Assembly: GCA_902769875.1 (NCBI GenBank)
Contig: CACXQV010000023.1
Location: forward strand, 1-37,434
DNA length: 37,434 nt
Direction: 5' to 3'
DNA from: an uncultured Bacteroidia bacterium
GTDB lineage: Bacteria > Bacteroidota > Bacteroidia > Bacteroidales > F082
Shown piece by piece: positions 15,357 to 23,744 of this stretch; position 1 is the first letter of the stretch, and each line of letters opens with the position of its first letter. Both the position numbers and the translations under genes were made by a program. The notes under the pieces are model-generated. The model had not been told where the DNA came from. It searched no databases and saw nothing but the letters and a program-made list of their open reading frames with translations.

Positions 15357-16730
15357 CTACCCAAACAACTCCCCGCCCATTTCATAAACCGAAGCCACTG
15401 GCACAATCTCAATCTTGAACCGTTTGGTATCCAATCCCTTAGCGTTGTATTTCGAGACAAAAATCTTTTCAAAACCTAATTTGTCAGCCTCAGCAATGCG
15501 AGCTTCGATGCGGGTGACGGCGCGGATTTCGCCTGAAAGACCTACCTCGGCGGCAAAGGCATAGCGCGAAGAAATGGGAATATCGGCATTTGAGGATAAT
15601 ATGGCGGCGATAACGGCCAAATCAATGGCGGGGTCATCGACGCGGAGGCCGCCTGCGATATTGAGGAACACGTCTTTTATGGAAAGTTTGAAGCCTGCTC
15701 GTTTTTCAAGCACGGCCAAAAGCATATTCATTCGGCGGAGGTCGAAGCCCGTGGCGGAGCGTTGCGGGGTGCCGTAGGCCGCGCTGCTCACCAAGGCCTG
15801 CGTCTCGATGAGCATAGGGCGTTGGCCTTCCATCGTGGCGGCGATGGCGATGCCGCTCACTTCCTCGTCGCGCTGCGAGAGGAGGATTTCGCTGGGATTG
15901 GTCACCTCGCGAAGACCCGTGGCATTCATCTCGAAAATGCCCAACTCCGAGGCCGAGCCGAAACGGTTCTTGATGGTGCGCAAGATGCGGAAACCATAAT
16001 GGCGGTCGCCCTCGAACTGCAAGACCGTATCGACGATATGCTCCAGAATCTTCGGGCCGGCGATGCTACCGTCCTTGGTGATGTGGCCGATGAGGAACAC
16101 CGGCACCTGATAGGCCTTTGCGATTTTGTTCATCTCGGCAGCCGTTTCGCGGATTTGTGAAATGCTGCCCGCCGTAGCGTCGATATAAGGCGATTCAAGT
16201 GTTTGGATGGAGTCGATGACGACAATGTCAGGCTGGACGTTCTTGAAATGCTTCAGGATTTCCTGCGTGTTGGTCTCGGTGAGAATGAGGCAGTCGGTGT
16301 TGTGGATGCCGATGCGCTCGGCCCGCATCTTGATTTGGGTCTGGCTTTCTTCGCCGGAGATGTAAAGCACCTTACGGCCAGCCAGTTGCAAGGCCGTCTG
16401 CAAGAGCAAAGTCGACTTGCCGATGCCGGGTTCGCCGCCCACGAGGGTCAAAGAGCCAAGCACCAAGCCGCCGCCCAAAACCCTATTAAGTTCCTCATAA
16501 GGCAAAACGATGCGTTGTTCCTTGGCGTTGCCGATTTCCTTGATGGGCACGGGGAAGCCCTTATCCATCTCAGTACCAATGTTTTTCCTCACCGATTGGG
16601 TATCCTTTCCCGTAACGACGGTCTGCTCCGTGCAGGTATTCCACGCGCCACAGGCAGGGCATTTCCCGAACCATTTCGGCGACTCGTTGCCACATTCCTT
16701 GCAGAAAAAGGCGGTTTTTTCTTTTGCCAT
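15357..16730 (-). CDS. radA: RadA (Sms) DNA repair and branch-migration ATPase
   Basis: The 457-residue protein is a RecA-like helicase that drives branch migration in recombination. It shows the four-Cys zinc finger C10-x2-C13-x10-C24-x2-C27, Walker A GGEPGIGKST (98-107), Walker B region DIVVIDSIQTL, the RadA-specific KNRFGS motif, and a C-terminal Lon-protease-like domain. Length is standard. A hairpin with 7-bp arms (16762-16768 against 16779-16785) lies in its leader. Its last codons, ASVYEMGGELFG, are the sequence that recurs in remnants at 9066-9105 and 9271-9313. The 3' end is therefore a candidate insertion site. Confidence 0.97.
   Translation of the reverse strand: MAKEKTAFFCKECGNESPKWFGKCPACGAWNTCTEQTVVTGKDTQSVRKNIGTEMDKGFPVPIKEIGNAKEQRIVLPYEELNRVLGGGLVLGSLTLVGGEPGIGKSTLLLQTALQLAGRKVLYISGEESQTQIKMRAERIGIHNTDCLILTETNTQEILKHFKNVQPDIVVIDSIQTLESPYIDATAGSISQIRETAAEMNKIAKAYQVPVFLIGHITKDGSIAGPKILEHIVDTVLQFEGDRHYGFRILRTIKNRFGSASELGIFEMNATGLREVTNPSEILLSQRDEEVSGIAIAATMEGQRPMLIETQALVSSAAYGTPQRSATGFDLRRMNMLLAVLEKRAGFKLSIKDVFLNIAGGLRVDDPAIDLAVIAAILSSNADIPISSRYAFAAEVGLSGEIRAVTRIEARIAEADKLGFEKIFVSKYNAKGLDTKRFKIEIVPVASVYEMGGELFG
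15382..15396 (-). other. Putative attachment-site core within the radA 3' end
   Basis: TCATAAACCGAAGCC occurs here and again at 9088-9102 and 9296-9310, always in the same orientation. Three copies, two of them at the far side of the accessory block, are what insertions at a gene end would leave. No recombinase gene is visible in the window, so function is inferred only. Confidence 0.5.
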
Positions 16731-16819
16731 ACTATTATTCTCCTAATGGCCGGGCTTTGCCGACAATGAATCATAACCCATTGTCCTTACCAGCGGCCTT
16801 TTTAATCAATTCGTTGGTG

Positions 16820-16827
16820 CAAAAATA
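16820..16827 (-). promoter_or_regulatory. -7 box for radA
   Basis: The minus strand reads TATTTTTGCACC, a good TAnnTTTG box about 90 bases upstream of the radA ATG. Confidence 0.5.
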
Positions 16828-16867
16828 ATAAAAAGCCACAAACGCACCATAATTCCCAATTTTTTAA

Positions 16868-16875
16868 TATTTTTG
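16868..16875 (+). promoter_or_regulatory. -7 box for the secreted protein gene at 16896
   Basis: TATTTTTG lies 20 bases before the ATG, divergent from the radA promoter. Confidence 0.5.
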
Positions 16876-16895
16876 TCGCCAAATCAGCACTTTGG

Positions 16896-17621
16896 ATGAA
16901 GCATCGTTTACTCACATTCCTCGTCATATTGCTCACTTCTCCCCTCTTTGCGCAGCAGGGCGACGTGGTGTTGTGCGAGGGTTTCTTCAACCCTTGGCTC
17001 GAGGAAGGCTGGGACGCAAAAGGCGACGACTGGGTGGTGTGGTACATTTCCAACACGACCTTTGCGGGATGCAAGCCGCGCGAAATGCAGATGTATCCCG
17101 ACTTCAACTTTGAAGGCACAACCCGCTTGGTGACACCCATCGTGGAGTTAGGCAAATACGACTTCATCAATTTCCAGTTCAACCACGCCCTTGAAGCCAC
17201 CCAAGGCGAATTGGATGTCAGAATCGGCATTGGCATTTCGCCAAACGGCGAGGATTGGGAGAGCATTTGGGAGGACACAGTGAGGGGCAGCATCGAGCAA
17301 AGCCAGTATCTGCTCACCTTCGATATGGAGGAATGGCCGAGCAAAGAGCCGCAATTTTGCCTCTATTTCACGGGGCACGGGGCCTATGTCAACAGTTGGT
17401 ACATCGACAATGTCATCATTTTCGCGGCGAAAAAGAACAAATACGGCGACATCGACGACACCGATGAGAACGGTTTCGTAGCCTCGCGGTCGTCCATCAC
17501 CACCTTGAAAGGCCCTTCGGCGGGCACGGTGACGAGTTTCTCAAAAATGAGAAGATCGGGCAGCCGCTATGCGCGTGTGGTGGAAGGCCGACAAAAGAAA
17601 TGGTGGCAGTTTTGGAAATAA
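16896..17621 (+). CDS. Secreted protein with a jelly-roll-like domain, unknown function
   Basis: The 241-residue product has a signal peptide ending PLFAQQ and then a beta-rich domain of about 150 residues. The pattern EGFFNPWLEEGWDAKGDDWVVWYIS, then TPIVELGKYDFINFQFNHAL, then SWYIDNVIIFA is reminiscent of the cleaved-adhesin/MAM-like jelly-roll domains of T9SS proteins, but there is no sorting domain. The C-terminal 50 residues are basic and disordered-looking, ending QKKWWQFWK. It stops three bases before the convergent recJ stop. I do not know its function. Confidence 0.75.
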   Translation: MKHRLLTFLVILLTSPLFAQQGDVVLCEGFFNPWLEEGWDAKGDDWVVWYISNTTFAGCKPREMQMYPDFNFEGTTRLVTPIVELGKYDFINFQFNHALEATQGELDVRIGIGISPNGEDWESIWEDTVRGSIEQSQYLLTFDMEEWPSKEPQFCLYFTGHGAYVNSWYIDNVIIFAAKKNKYGDIDDTDENGFVASRSSITTLKGPSAGTVTSFSKMRRSGSRYARVVEGRQKKWWQFWK

Positions 17622-17624
17622 AGT

Positions 17625-19403
17625 CTACAACTCCTCCGCAAACTTAATATCCTTCACATTAAGTTGCAAATTGGTTTTGCCCTGCCAGGTGTTGTATTCC
17701 AAGTGGTAGCAGATGCTGAAAGGCTCGCCGCTATGGATGCGGTCGTAGAGGTCGCCTTTCTGGAAAGCGATGCCCGACAGCGGGGCAATGCCTTGCTCGG
17801 CGTCGCCAATCTGCGAAACGGTGAGTTTCAGGTGACGGTGGCCGCCCACGGGACGCGAGCCGCCAGCGTCAACGACATTGTCCGTCCAAAACACGGGTGC
17901 CATATTGCCAGGACCGAAAGGCGCAAACTGGTTGAGGATGCGCATAAACTTGGAGGTGATGTCGGAGAAATTGATTTTCAAGTCCACCTCAAGTTCGGGC
18001 ACAAAGTCCTCATCTACAAGGTGTTCGCTGACGTAGGTCTCAAAGCGGCGGCGGAACTCAGGCAGGTTTTCAGGCTTCATCGAGAGGCCGGCAGCGTATT
18101 TGTGGCCGCCAAAGTGTTCCAGCAAGTCGGAGCAATGGTCGATGGCGTCGTAAATGTCGAAACTCTTGATGGAACGCGCCGAGCCAGTGACCAAACCATT
18201 GGCGCGGGTCAGGACGATAGTCGGGCGGTAATAATAATCGGTGAGGCGCGAGGCCACGATACCGATAACGCCACGGTGCCAACGCTCGTTAAAAACCACA
18301 GTGCTCTTGGCATCGCGAAGTTCAGCGTCGGCATCAATCATACCGAGGGCTTCTTCCGTAATGCGGTTGTCGAACTCGCGGCGTTCATCGTTGAGGTCGT
18401 TGATGGAAGCGGCCAATTTTTCGGCGTGGTCTTTCTTCTCGGCAATGAGCAGTCGCACCGAGTCGGAGGCCTTGGCGATACGTCCGGCCGCATTGATGCG
18501 CGGCCCGATGAGGAACACCAAATCGCTGATGGTCAACTCACGAGTCAGCACGTTCTCGTCTTCGTCAAGTTGGTCTTCGTCGCGGCGGTAGATGTTGGCG
18601 TGTTGCAAAATAGCCTCGATGCCCGGACGCGGTTTCTTGTTCAATTGCTTCAATCCGAAATAGGCCAACACACGGTTTTCGCCCGTAATCGGAACAATGT
18701 CGGCGGCAATGCTCACGGCCAAGAAATCAAGCAGGTCAAACACCTCCTCAATGGTTCCCAACCCCCTCATAGAGAGTGCCGTAACCAACTTGAAGCCCAC
18801 TCCACAGCCCGAAAGCTCATCGTAAGGATAATTGCAGTCGGGGCGCTTGGCGTCGAGCACGGCCACGGCATTGGGAATGACCTCGCCGGCACGGTGATGG
18901 TCGCAAATGATGAAGTCGACACCCTTGCTGTTGGCATAGTCGACACGCTCCACCGCCTTGATGCCGCAGTCGAGGGCAATCACAAGTTTGAAACCGTTAT
19001 CTGCCGCATAATCAATGCCTTTGTAGGAAATGCCATAGCCTTCCTCGTAGCGGTCGGGGATGTAGAACTCGATTTTTTTCTTCTTGAAGAAAGGCTTCAG
19101 GTAAGAATAGACCACTGCCACGGCAGTCGTGCCGTCCACGTCATAGTCGCCGTAAACCAGCACTTTTTCGCCGTTGTTGATGGCACGCAACACGCGGTCG
19201 ACGGCCTTGTCCATATCCTTCATCAGGAAGGGGTCGTGCAGTTGCGAAAGCGATGGACGGAAGAAAGTTTTGGCCTCTTCGTAGTTGGTAATTCCGCGTT
19301 GGACAAGCAAAGTGGCAAGGTTCTCGTCGATATTGAGCACCTTGACAATTTCTTCAACTTTCTGTTTGTCAACAGTTTGGTTTAAAATCCACTTCGTTTC
19401 CAT
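17625..19403 (-). CDS. recJ: RecJ single-strand-specific 5'-3' exonuclease
   Basis: The 592-residue protein carries the DHH-family signatures of RecJ: VYGDYDVDGTTAV (motif I), VIALDCGIKAVERVDYA (motif II), FIICDHHRAG (motif III), and the DHHA1 region with SDLVFLIGPRINAAGR and SARSIKSFDIYDAI plus HFGGHKYAAGLS. The final domain resembles the RecJ OB fold. An upstream ATG would add 16 unrelated residues, so METKWILN is chosen. RecJ degrades single-stranded DNA in recombination and mismatch repair. A weak -7-like box TATCTTTA lies at 19423-19430. Confidence 0.96.
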   Translation of the reverse strand: METKWILNQTVDKQKVEEIVKVLNIDENLATLLVQRGITNYEEAKTFFRPSLSQLHDPFLMKDMDKAVDRVLRAINNGEKVLVYGDYDVDGTTAVAVVYSYLKPFFKKKKIEFYIPDRYEEGYGISYKGIDYAADNGFKLVIALDCGIKAVERVDYANSKGVDFIICDHHRAGEVIPNAVAVLDAKRPDCNYPYDELSGCGVGFKLVTALSMRGLGTIEEVFDLLDFLAVSIAADIVPITGENRVLAYFGLKQLNKKPRPGIEAILQHANIYRRDEDQLDEDENVLTRELTISDLVFLIGPRINAAGRIAKASDSVRLLIAEKKDHAEKLAASINDLNDERREFDNRITEEALGMIDADAELRDAKSTVVFNERWHRGVIGIVASRLTDYYYRPTIVLTRANGLVTGSARSIKSFDIYDAIDHCSDLLEHFGGHKYAAGLSMKPENLPEFRRRFETYVSEHLVDEDFVPELEVDLKINFSDITSKFMRILNQFAPFGPGNMAPVFWTDNVVDAGGSRPVGGHRHLKLTVSQIGDAEQGIAPLSGIAFQKGDLYDRIHSGEPFSICYHLEYNTWQGKTNLQLNVKDIKFAEEL

Positions 19404-19628
19404 CCGCGCAATTTTGAATCGGTAAAGATAAGGAAATTTCCAATGCGACAAGCGAAAAATGAAAATAAAAATTGTATTAGTCGTATTGCGTTTACTTTCA
19501 GCGGATTAGAAACTTCAATTGTTGAAACTCACAGCAAAACGATGACAAAAGCCAAAAAACTCAAAAAGGTGTATTTTAAGGCTTCAAAAAATTGTCGTCC
19601 AACTATTGCGCCGCTTTCATTTTTTCCG

Positions 19629-19636
19629 TAATCTTG
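19629..19636 (+). promoter_or_regulatory. Weak -7 box for purH
   Basis: TAATCTTG matches TAnnTTTG with one mismatch, 29 bases before the purH start. The rest of the 262-base gap between the divergent recJ and purH genes shows no other convincing feature. Confidence 0.35.
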
Positions 19637-19665
19637 CAGTCTTAAATTAGCAAAATTTTACACCC

Positions 19666-21183
19666 TTGAAAAAAATTAGAACTGCTTTAATATCAGTATT
19701 TTATAAGACGGGTATCGACACCATCGTCGGCTTGTTGAAGCAAAATGGAGTGCAGATTTACTCCACTGGCGGAACCTACGACTTCATCAAGCCTTTGGAC
19801 CCCACGGTGAAGGCCGTGGAGTCGCTCACGGGCTATCCGTCCATCTTGGGCGGTCGCGTGAAGACCTTGCATCCTAAAGTATTCGGCGGCATTTTGGGTC
19901 GCACCAACCTCGAATCCGACCAGCGCGAAATGCAGGAATACGACATCCCGCCCTTCGATTTGGTCATTGTCGACCTCTATCCCTTCGAGGAAACCGTGGC
20001 CAAGACCGAGGACGCTTCGCAAATCATCGAGAAAATCGACATCGGAGGCATCTCGCTCATCCGCGCAGGCGCGAAAAACTTCAACGATGTGCTGATTGTG
20101 CCTTCGCAGAAATATTACGGTGAACTGATTCAACTGCTTGAAAACCAAAATGGTGAGACTTCGCTTGACGATCGCCGCCGTTTTGCTGCTTATGCCTTCG
20201 GCGTGAGTTCGCACTACGACAGCGCGATTATGAACTGGTTCACGAAAGACGATGAAAAACAGCCGCTTAGGATTTGCGAAGAAGAGGGCACACCCTTGCG
20301 ATACGGCGAAAACCCGCACCAGAAAGGCACTTTCTACGGCGATTTGGATGCAATGTTCGAGAAACTGCACGGCAAGGAACTGTCGTACAACAACTTACTC
20401 GACCTTGACGCGGGACTCAACCTCATCCGTGAGTTTGATGAACCGACTTTCGCCATCCTGAAGCACAACAATCCTTGTGGTTTGGCCTGCCGCCCGACCG
20501 TCAAGGAGGCCTACGTTGACGCTTTGGCCGGCGACCCTGTTTCGGCTTTCGGTGGCGTGTTGGTCTGCAACCGCCCCATCGATTTGGCCGCTGCCGAGGA
20601 AATCAACAAACTCTTTATCGAAGTCATCGTAGCACCTGAATATCAGGGCGGTGTGCTCGATTTGCTCTTTTCGAAGAAAAACCGCGTCGTGCTGCGCCTG
20701 AAGGCCGACCAATACAAGCCTTTCACTGTGAAAACCGCTTTGAATGGCTACCTCTTGCAAGACCGCGACCTCCACACCGAAACGGCTGCCGATTTCAAGG
20801 TCATCACCACGAAAGCCCCGACCGCTAACGAAGTGGAAGATATGGTTTTCGCTAACAAGATTGTGAAGCACAGCCGCAGCAACGCCATTGTTTTGGCCAA
20901 GGGCAAACAACTCTATGCCTCTGGCATCGGGCAAACCTCGCGTGTGGATGCATTACGCCAAGCCATTGAGAAGGCCAAGTCTTTCGATTTCGACTTGAAG
21001 GGTGCAGTTTTGGCCTCCGATGCCTTCTTCCCCTTCAAGGATTGCGTCGAATTGGCCCACGAAGCAGGCGTTACGGCCATCGTGCAACCCGGCGGCTCCG
21101 TCCGCGACCAAGAATCCATCGACTGCTGCAACGAACACGGAATCAGTATGGTATTCACGGGATACAGGCATTTTAGACATTAA
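19666..21183 (+). CDS. purH: PurH bifunctional AICAR transformylase/IMP cyclohydrolase
   Basis: The 505-residue enzyme catalyses the last two steps of IMP synthesis. The N-terminal cyclohydrolase domain shows STGGT and GGRVKTLHPKVFGGIL; the C-terminal transformylase has LRYGENPHQ, the catalytic-lysine/histidine motif KHNNPCG, VSAFGG and the C-terminal QPGGSVRDQE. The start is TTG; no ATG is available at the family-typical N-terminus (KKIRTALISVFYKTGI). The usual SVSDKTG is SVFYKTG here, a variation I would not treat as inactivating. A hairpin repeat begins ten bases after the stop. Confidence 0.96.
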   Translation: MKKIRTALISVFYKTGIDTIVGLLKQNGVQIYSTGGTYDFIKPLDPTVKAVESLTGYPSILGGRVKTLHPKVFGGILGRTNLESDQREMQEYDIPPFDLVIVDLYPFEETVAKTEDASQIIEKIDIGGISLIRAGAKNFNDVLIVPSQKYYGELIQLLENQNGETSLDDRRRFAAYAFGVSSHYDSAIMNWFTKDDEKQPLRICEEEGTPLRYGENPHQKGTFYGDLDAMFEKLHGKELSYNNLLDLDAGLNLIREFDEPTFAILKHNNPCGLACRPTVKEAYVDALAGDPVSAFGGVLVCNRPIDLAAAEEINKLFIEVIVAPEYQGGVLDLLFSKKNRVVLRLKADQYKPFTVKTALNGYLLQDRDLHTETAADFKVITTKAPTANEVEDMVFANKIVKHSRSNAIVLAKGKQLYASGIGQTSRVDALRQAIEKAKSFDFDLKGAVLASDAFFPFKDCVELAHEAGVTAIVQPGGSVRDQESIDCCNEHGISMVFTGYRHFRH

Positions 21184-21192
21184 GAAACGGCG

Positions 21193-21237
21193 CTTCGACA
21201 GGCTCAACGACCGCTAAAGTGCCTGAGCCAGTCGAAG
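21193..21237. repeat. Hairpin repeat of the TTCGACAGGCTCA family, copy 1
   Basis: CTTCGACAGGCTCA (21193-21206) faces TGAGCCAGTCGAAG (21224-21237), pairing at 13 of 14 positions. It sits in the purH-mreB gap, and the same family is seen at 24840-24905. It may act as a terminator or transcript-processing hairpin. Confidence 0.75.
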
Positions 21238-21287
21238 GCCCAACCAACAATTAAACGATTCAACAACCAACAAATAACAACATAGAA

Positions 21288-22310
21288 ATGGGAGCATTTT
21301 CATTCCTCAACAAAGAAATCGCCATTGACCTTGGTACGGCCAACACGATTATCATATACAACGACAAGGTCGTCGTTGACGAGCCCTCCATCGTGGCCAT
21401 GCAACGCGACACGAAGAAAATCATCGCCGTGGGCAAGCGCGCCATGATGATGCACGGCAAGACCCACGAGAACATCAAGACCATCCGCCCGCTGCGCGAC
21501 GGCGTCATCGCCGACTTCCAGGCCGCCGAATACATGATGCGCGAGATGATCAAGATGATCCAATTCAAGAACACCCTGTTTCCGCCCAGCCTGAAGATGG
21601 TCATCTGCATCCCTTCGGGCATCACCGAGGTGGAGGAACGCGCCGTGAAGGACTCAGCCGAACAAGCCGGCGCCAAGGAAGTGCGTTTGATCCATGAGCC
21701 TATGGCCGCCGCCATCGGTATCGGCATCGACGTGCTTGAACCTACGGGCAACATGATTATCGACATCGGTGGTGGCACTTCCGAAATCGCGGTCATTGCC
21801 TTGGGCGGCATCGTCAACAACAAGTCCATCCGCATCGCCGGCGACGACTTCACCGCCGACATCGAGGAATACATGCGCAAGCAACACAACATCATCGTGG
21901 GCGAGCGCACCGCCGAGCGCATCAAGATTGAAGTGGGCGCGGCCATCCCGCAATTGGACAACCCGCCCGACGACTACGCCGTGCAAGGCCGCGACATGCT
22001 CACGGGCATCCCGAAGGAAATCCGCGTCAACTATGCCGAAATCGCCCATTGCTTGGACAAGAGCATCATGAAGATTGAGACCGCCGTATTGAACGCCTTG
22101 GAGCAGACCCCGCCCGAATTGTCGGCTGACATTTACCGCACGGGCATCTACCTCACCGGCGGCGGCGCCTTGCTGCGTGGCTTGGACAAGCGCCTCAACG
22201 CCAAGACCAAGTTACCCATCCACGTTGCCGAAGACCCGCTGCGCGCAGTCGCCCGTGGCACCGGCATCGCCTTGAAGAACTTCGACCGCTTCACCTTCCT
22301 CATCAAATAA
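21288..22310 (+). CDS. mreB: MreB actin-like rod-shape protein
   Basis: This 340-residue actin homologue organises lateral cell-wall synthesis on the inner membrane. Nucleotide-binding motifs are visible: IDLGTANT at the N-terminus, IPSGITEVEERAVKDSAEQAGA, IDIGGGTSEIAVIA, and GIYLTGGGALLRGLD. It leads an mreB-mreC-mreD cluster, with a hairpin repeat between mreB and mreC. The start has no better alternative. No promoter box was recognised in the preceding gap, so it may be read from purH. Confidence 0.97.
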   Translation: MGAFSFLNKEIAIDLGTANTIIIYNDKVVVDEPSIVAMQRDTKKIIAVGKRAMMMHGKTHENIKTIRPLRDGVIADFQAAEYMMREMIKMIQFKNTLFPPSLKMVICIPSGITEVEERAVKDSAEQAGAKEVRLIHEPMAAAIGIGIDVLEPTGNMIIDIGGGTSEIAVIALGGIVNNKSIRIAGDDFTADIEEYMRKQHNIIVGERTAERIKIEVGAAIPQLDNPPDDYAVQGRDMLTGIPKEIRVNYAEIAHCLDKSIMKIETAVLNALEQTPPELSADIYRTGIYLTGGGALLRGLDKRLNAKTKLPIHVAEDPLRAVARGTGIALKNFDRFTFLIK

Positions 22311-22380
22311 ATGCGGAATGTGGAATGCGGAATGTTGGGCTTCGCTCCATTCAGCATTCCGCATTCAACATTCCGAATTA
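22311..22380. repeat. Hairpin repeat of the GGAATGCGGAATG family, copy 1 (mreB-mreC gap)
   Basis: It starts at the base after the mreB stop. The arms 22314-22337 and 22352-22375 pair at 22 of 24 positions, leaving a loop containing GGGCTTCGC. A related copy lies at 34773-34862, also directly after a stop codon. An ATG at 22311 is an accidental part of the repeat. Confidence 0.85.
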
Positions 22381-22388
22381 AATATATC

Positions 22389-23204
22389 ATGAACAATCTG
22401 AGGCGTTTCATACTGAAACATCACTTCGTCATCATTTTCATCCTGCTCGAGGTGATTTCCATTTTGCTGCTCGCCAATAGTCAACGCTTCCATCGCAACC
22501 GGCTGATCAACATGACCAACAACGTGGTGGGCAAGATTTACGAGTGGAGCAGCGCGGTGGGCTATTATTTCCGCCTCAACACCGCCAACGAACAATTGGC
22601 CGAAGAGAACGCCCTGCTCAGGAAACAACTGTCGGTGATCTACGACACCACCTCGAACCTCTACAACGTGCATGGGAGAGACACGCTTTATGAATACATT
22701 CCGGCGCAAGTGGTCAACAACAGCACCAACCAAGCGAACAACTACATTATTATTAATAAAGGTAAGTTGGACGGCATCGAGCGCGATATGAGCGTGATGT
22801 CGACCGAAGGCATTGTGGGCGTGGTGACCGACGTGAGCCGCCACTACGCCTCGGTGATGAGCCTGCTGCACAGCAAGTCGGTCGTCGGCGTGCGCATCAA
22901 GGAGAGCCAGGAATTGGCCAGCCTGAAATGGGGGACCAACAACTACCGCTACGGCATCGTGGAAGACATCCCCACCCATATCATACTGCAAAAGGGCGAC
23001 ACCATCCTCACCAGTTCGCACTCCTACATCTTCCCCGAAGACCTGATGGTGGGAACGGTGGAGGAGTTCTACCCCACCGCCGTCGATGCCCTGAACAAGG
23101 CCAAAATCCAGTTCTCGACCGACTTCGCCACGTTGCGACACGTCTATGTAATCAAAGATTTGCACAAACCCGAGCTCGATTCGCTCAAAGCCAGATTCCA
23201 ATGA
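22389..23204 (+). CDS. mreC: MreC rod-shape scaffold protein
   Basis: The 271-residue product has one N-terminal membrane helix (FVIIFILLEVISILLLANS), a coiled coil (NTANEQLAEENALLRKQL), and the beta-rich periplasmic MreC domain (NYIIINKGKLDGIERDMSVMSTEGIVGVVTDVSRHYASVMSLL). It is the elongasome scaffold linking MreB to the penicillin-binding proteins. The start MNNLRRFILKH avoids the repeat sequence, which would otherwise add 26 residues. mreD starts one base after its stop. Confidence 0.93.
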   Translation: MNNLRRFILKHHFVIIFILLEVISILLLANSQRFHRNRLINMTNNVVGKIYEWSSAVGYYFRLNTANEQLAEENALLRKQLSVIYDTTSNLYNVHGRDTLYEYIPAQVVNNSTNQANNYIIINKGKLDGIERDMSVMSTEGIVGVVTDVSRHYASVMSLLHSKSVVGVRIKESQELASLKWGTNNYRYGIVEDIPTHIILQKGDTILTSSHSYIFPEDLMVGTVEEFYPTAVDALNKAKIQFSTDFATLRHVYVIKDLHKPELDSLKARFQ

Positions 23205-23205
23205 C

Positions 23206-23721
23206 ATGAATAAGACCGCGCTTCAAATCATCCGTTTCGTCGTGCTCGTACTCTTTCAGGTATTAGTCATCAACCACATCCGTTTGGGAGGGTATGTGCA
23301 TCCCTACATCTACCTCATTTTCGTGATGCTGCTGCCGCTCAGCACGCCCAAATGGCAGCTGCTCGTCTTGGGTTTCGTGCTGGGTTTGAGCGTCGACCTG
23401 TTCACCGGCACGCCAGGCCTGCATGCCGGAGCCACCACGTTGATGGCTTTCTGCCGCCCATCAATCATCAAACTCGTTTCGGGCAACCAGAAATTCGAGA
23501 ACGTCGACGAGCCCAACCTTGGGCAGTTGGGCGGGCTATGGTTTTTCCGCTATGCGCTTTGCATGGTGCTCGTCCATCATTTTGCGCTGTTCTTTCTCGA
23601 GTCGTTCAGCTTCAGGCTCATCGGGCAGGTGTTGCTGCGCATTTTGCTCAGCGTCCCCGTATCCATCTTCCTAATCATGATGATCCTATTCATCTTCAAA
23701 TCAGACAAGAAAAGAGAATAA
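23206..23721 (+). CDS. mreD: MreD rod-shape membrane protein
   Basis: The 171-residue product is almost entirely hydrophobic, with about five or six membrane helices, as in MreD. The phrase LGFVLGLSVDLFTGTPGLHAGATTLMAF matches the family's GLxxDxxxxxxxGxxA region. It follows mreC at a one-base spacing. The usual Bacteroidota partners mrdA (PBP2) and rodA do not follow it; a thioredoxin-lipoprotein gene does. Confidence 0.9.
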   Translation: MNKTALQIIRFVVLVLFQVLVINHIRLGGYVHPYIYLIFVMLLPLSTPKWQLLVLGFVLGLSVDLFTGTPGLHAGATTLMAFCRPSIIKLVSGNQKFENVDEPNLGQLGGLWFFRYALCMVLVHHFALFFLESFSFRLIGQVLLRILLSVPVSIFLIMMILFIFKSDKKRE

Positions 23722-23744
23722 CATAACCAAACAATTGATTCACA

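Noticed and set aside
17664-19385. A 573-codon plus-strand frame opposite recJ
   Set aside because: RecJ motifs on the minus strand are unambiguous; the opposite frame is an open shadow without start signals or motifs.
19443-19631. A 62-codon frame in the recJ-purH gap
   Set aside because: It overlaps the recJ upstream region, is Lys-rich from A-rich DNA, and has no supporting signals.
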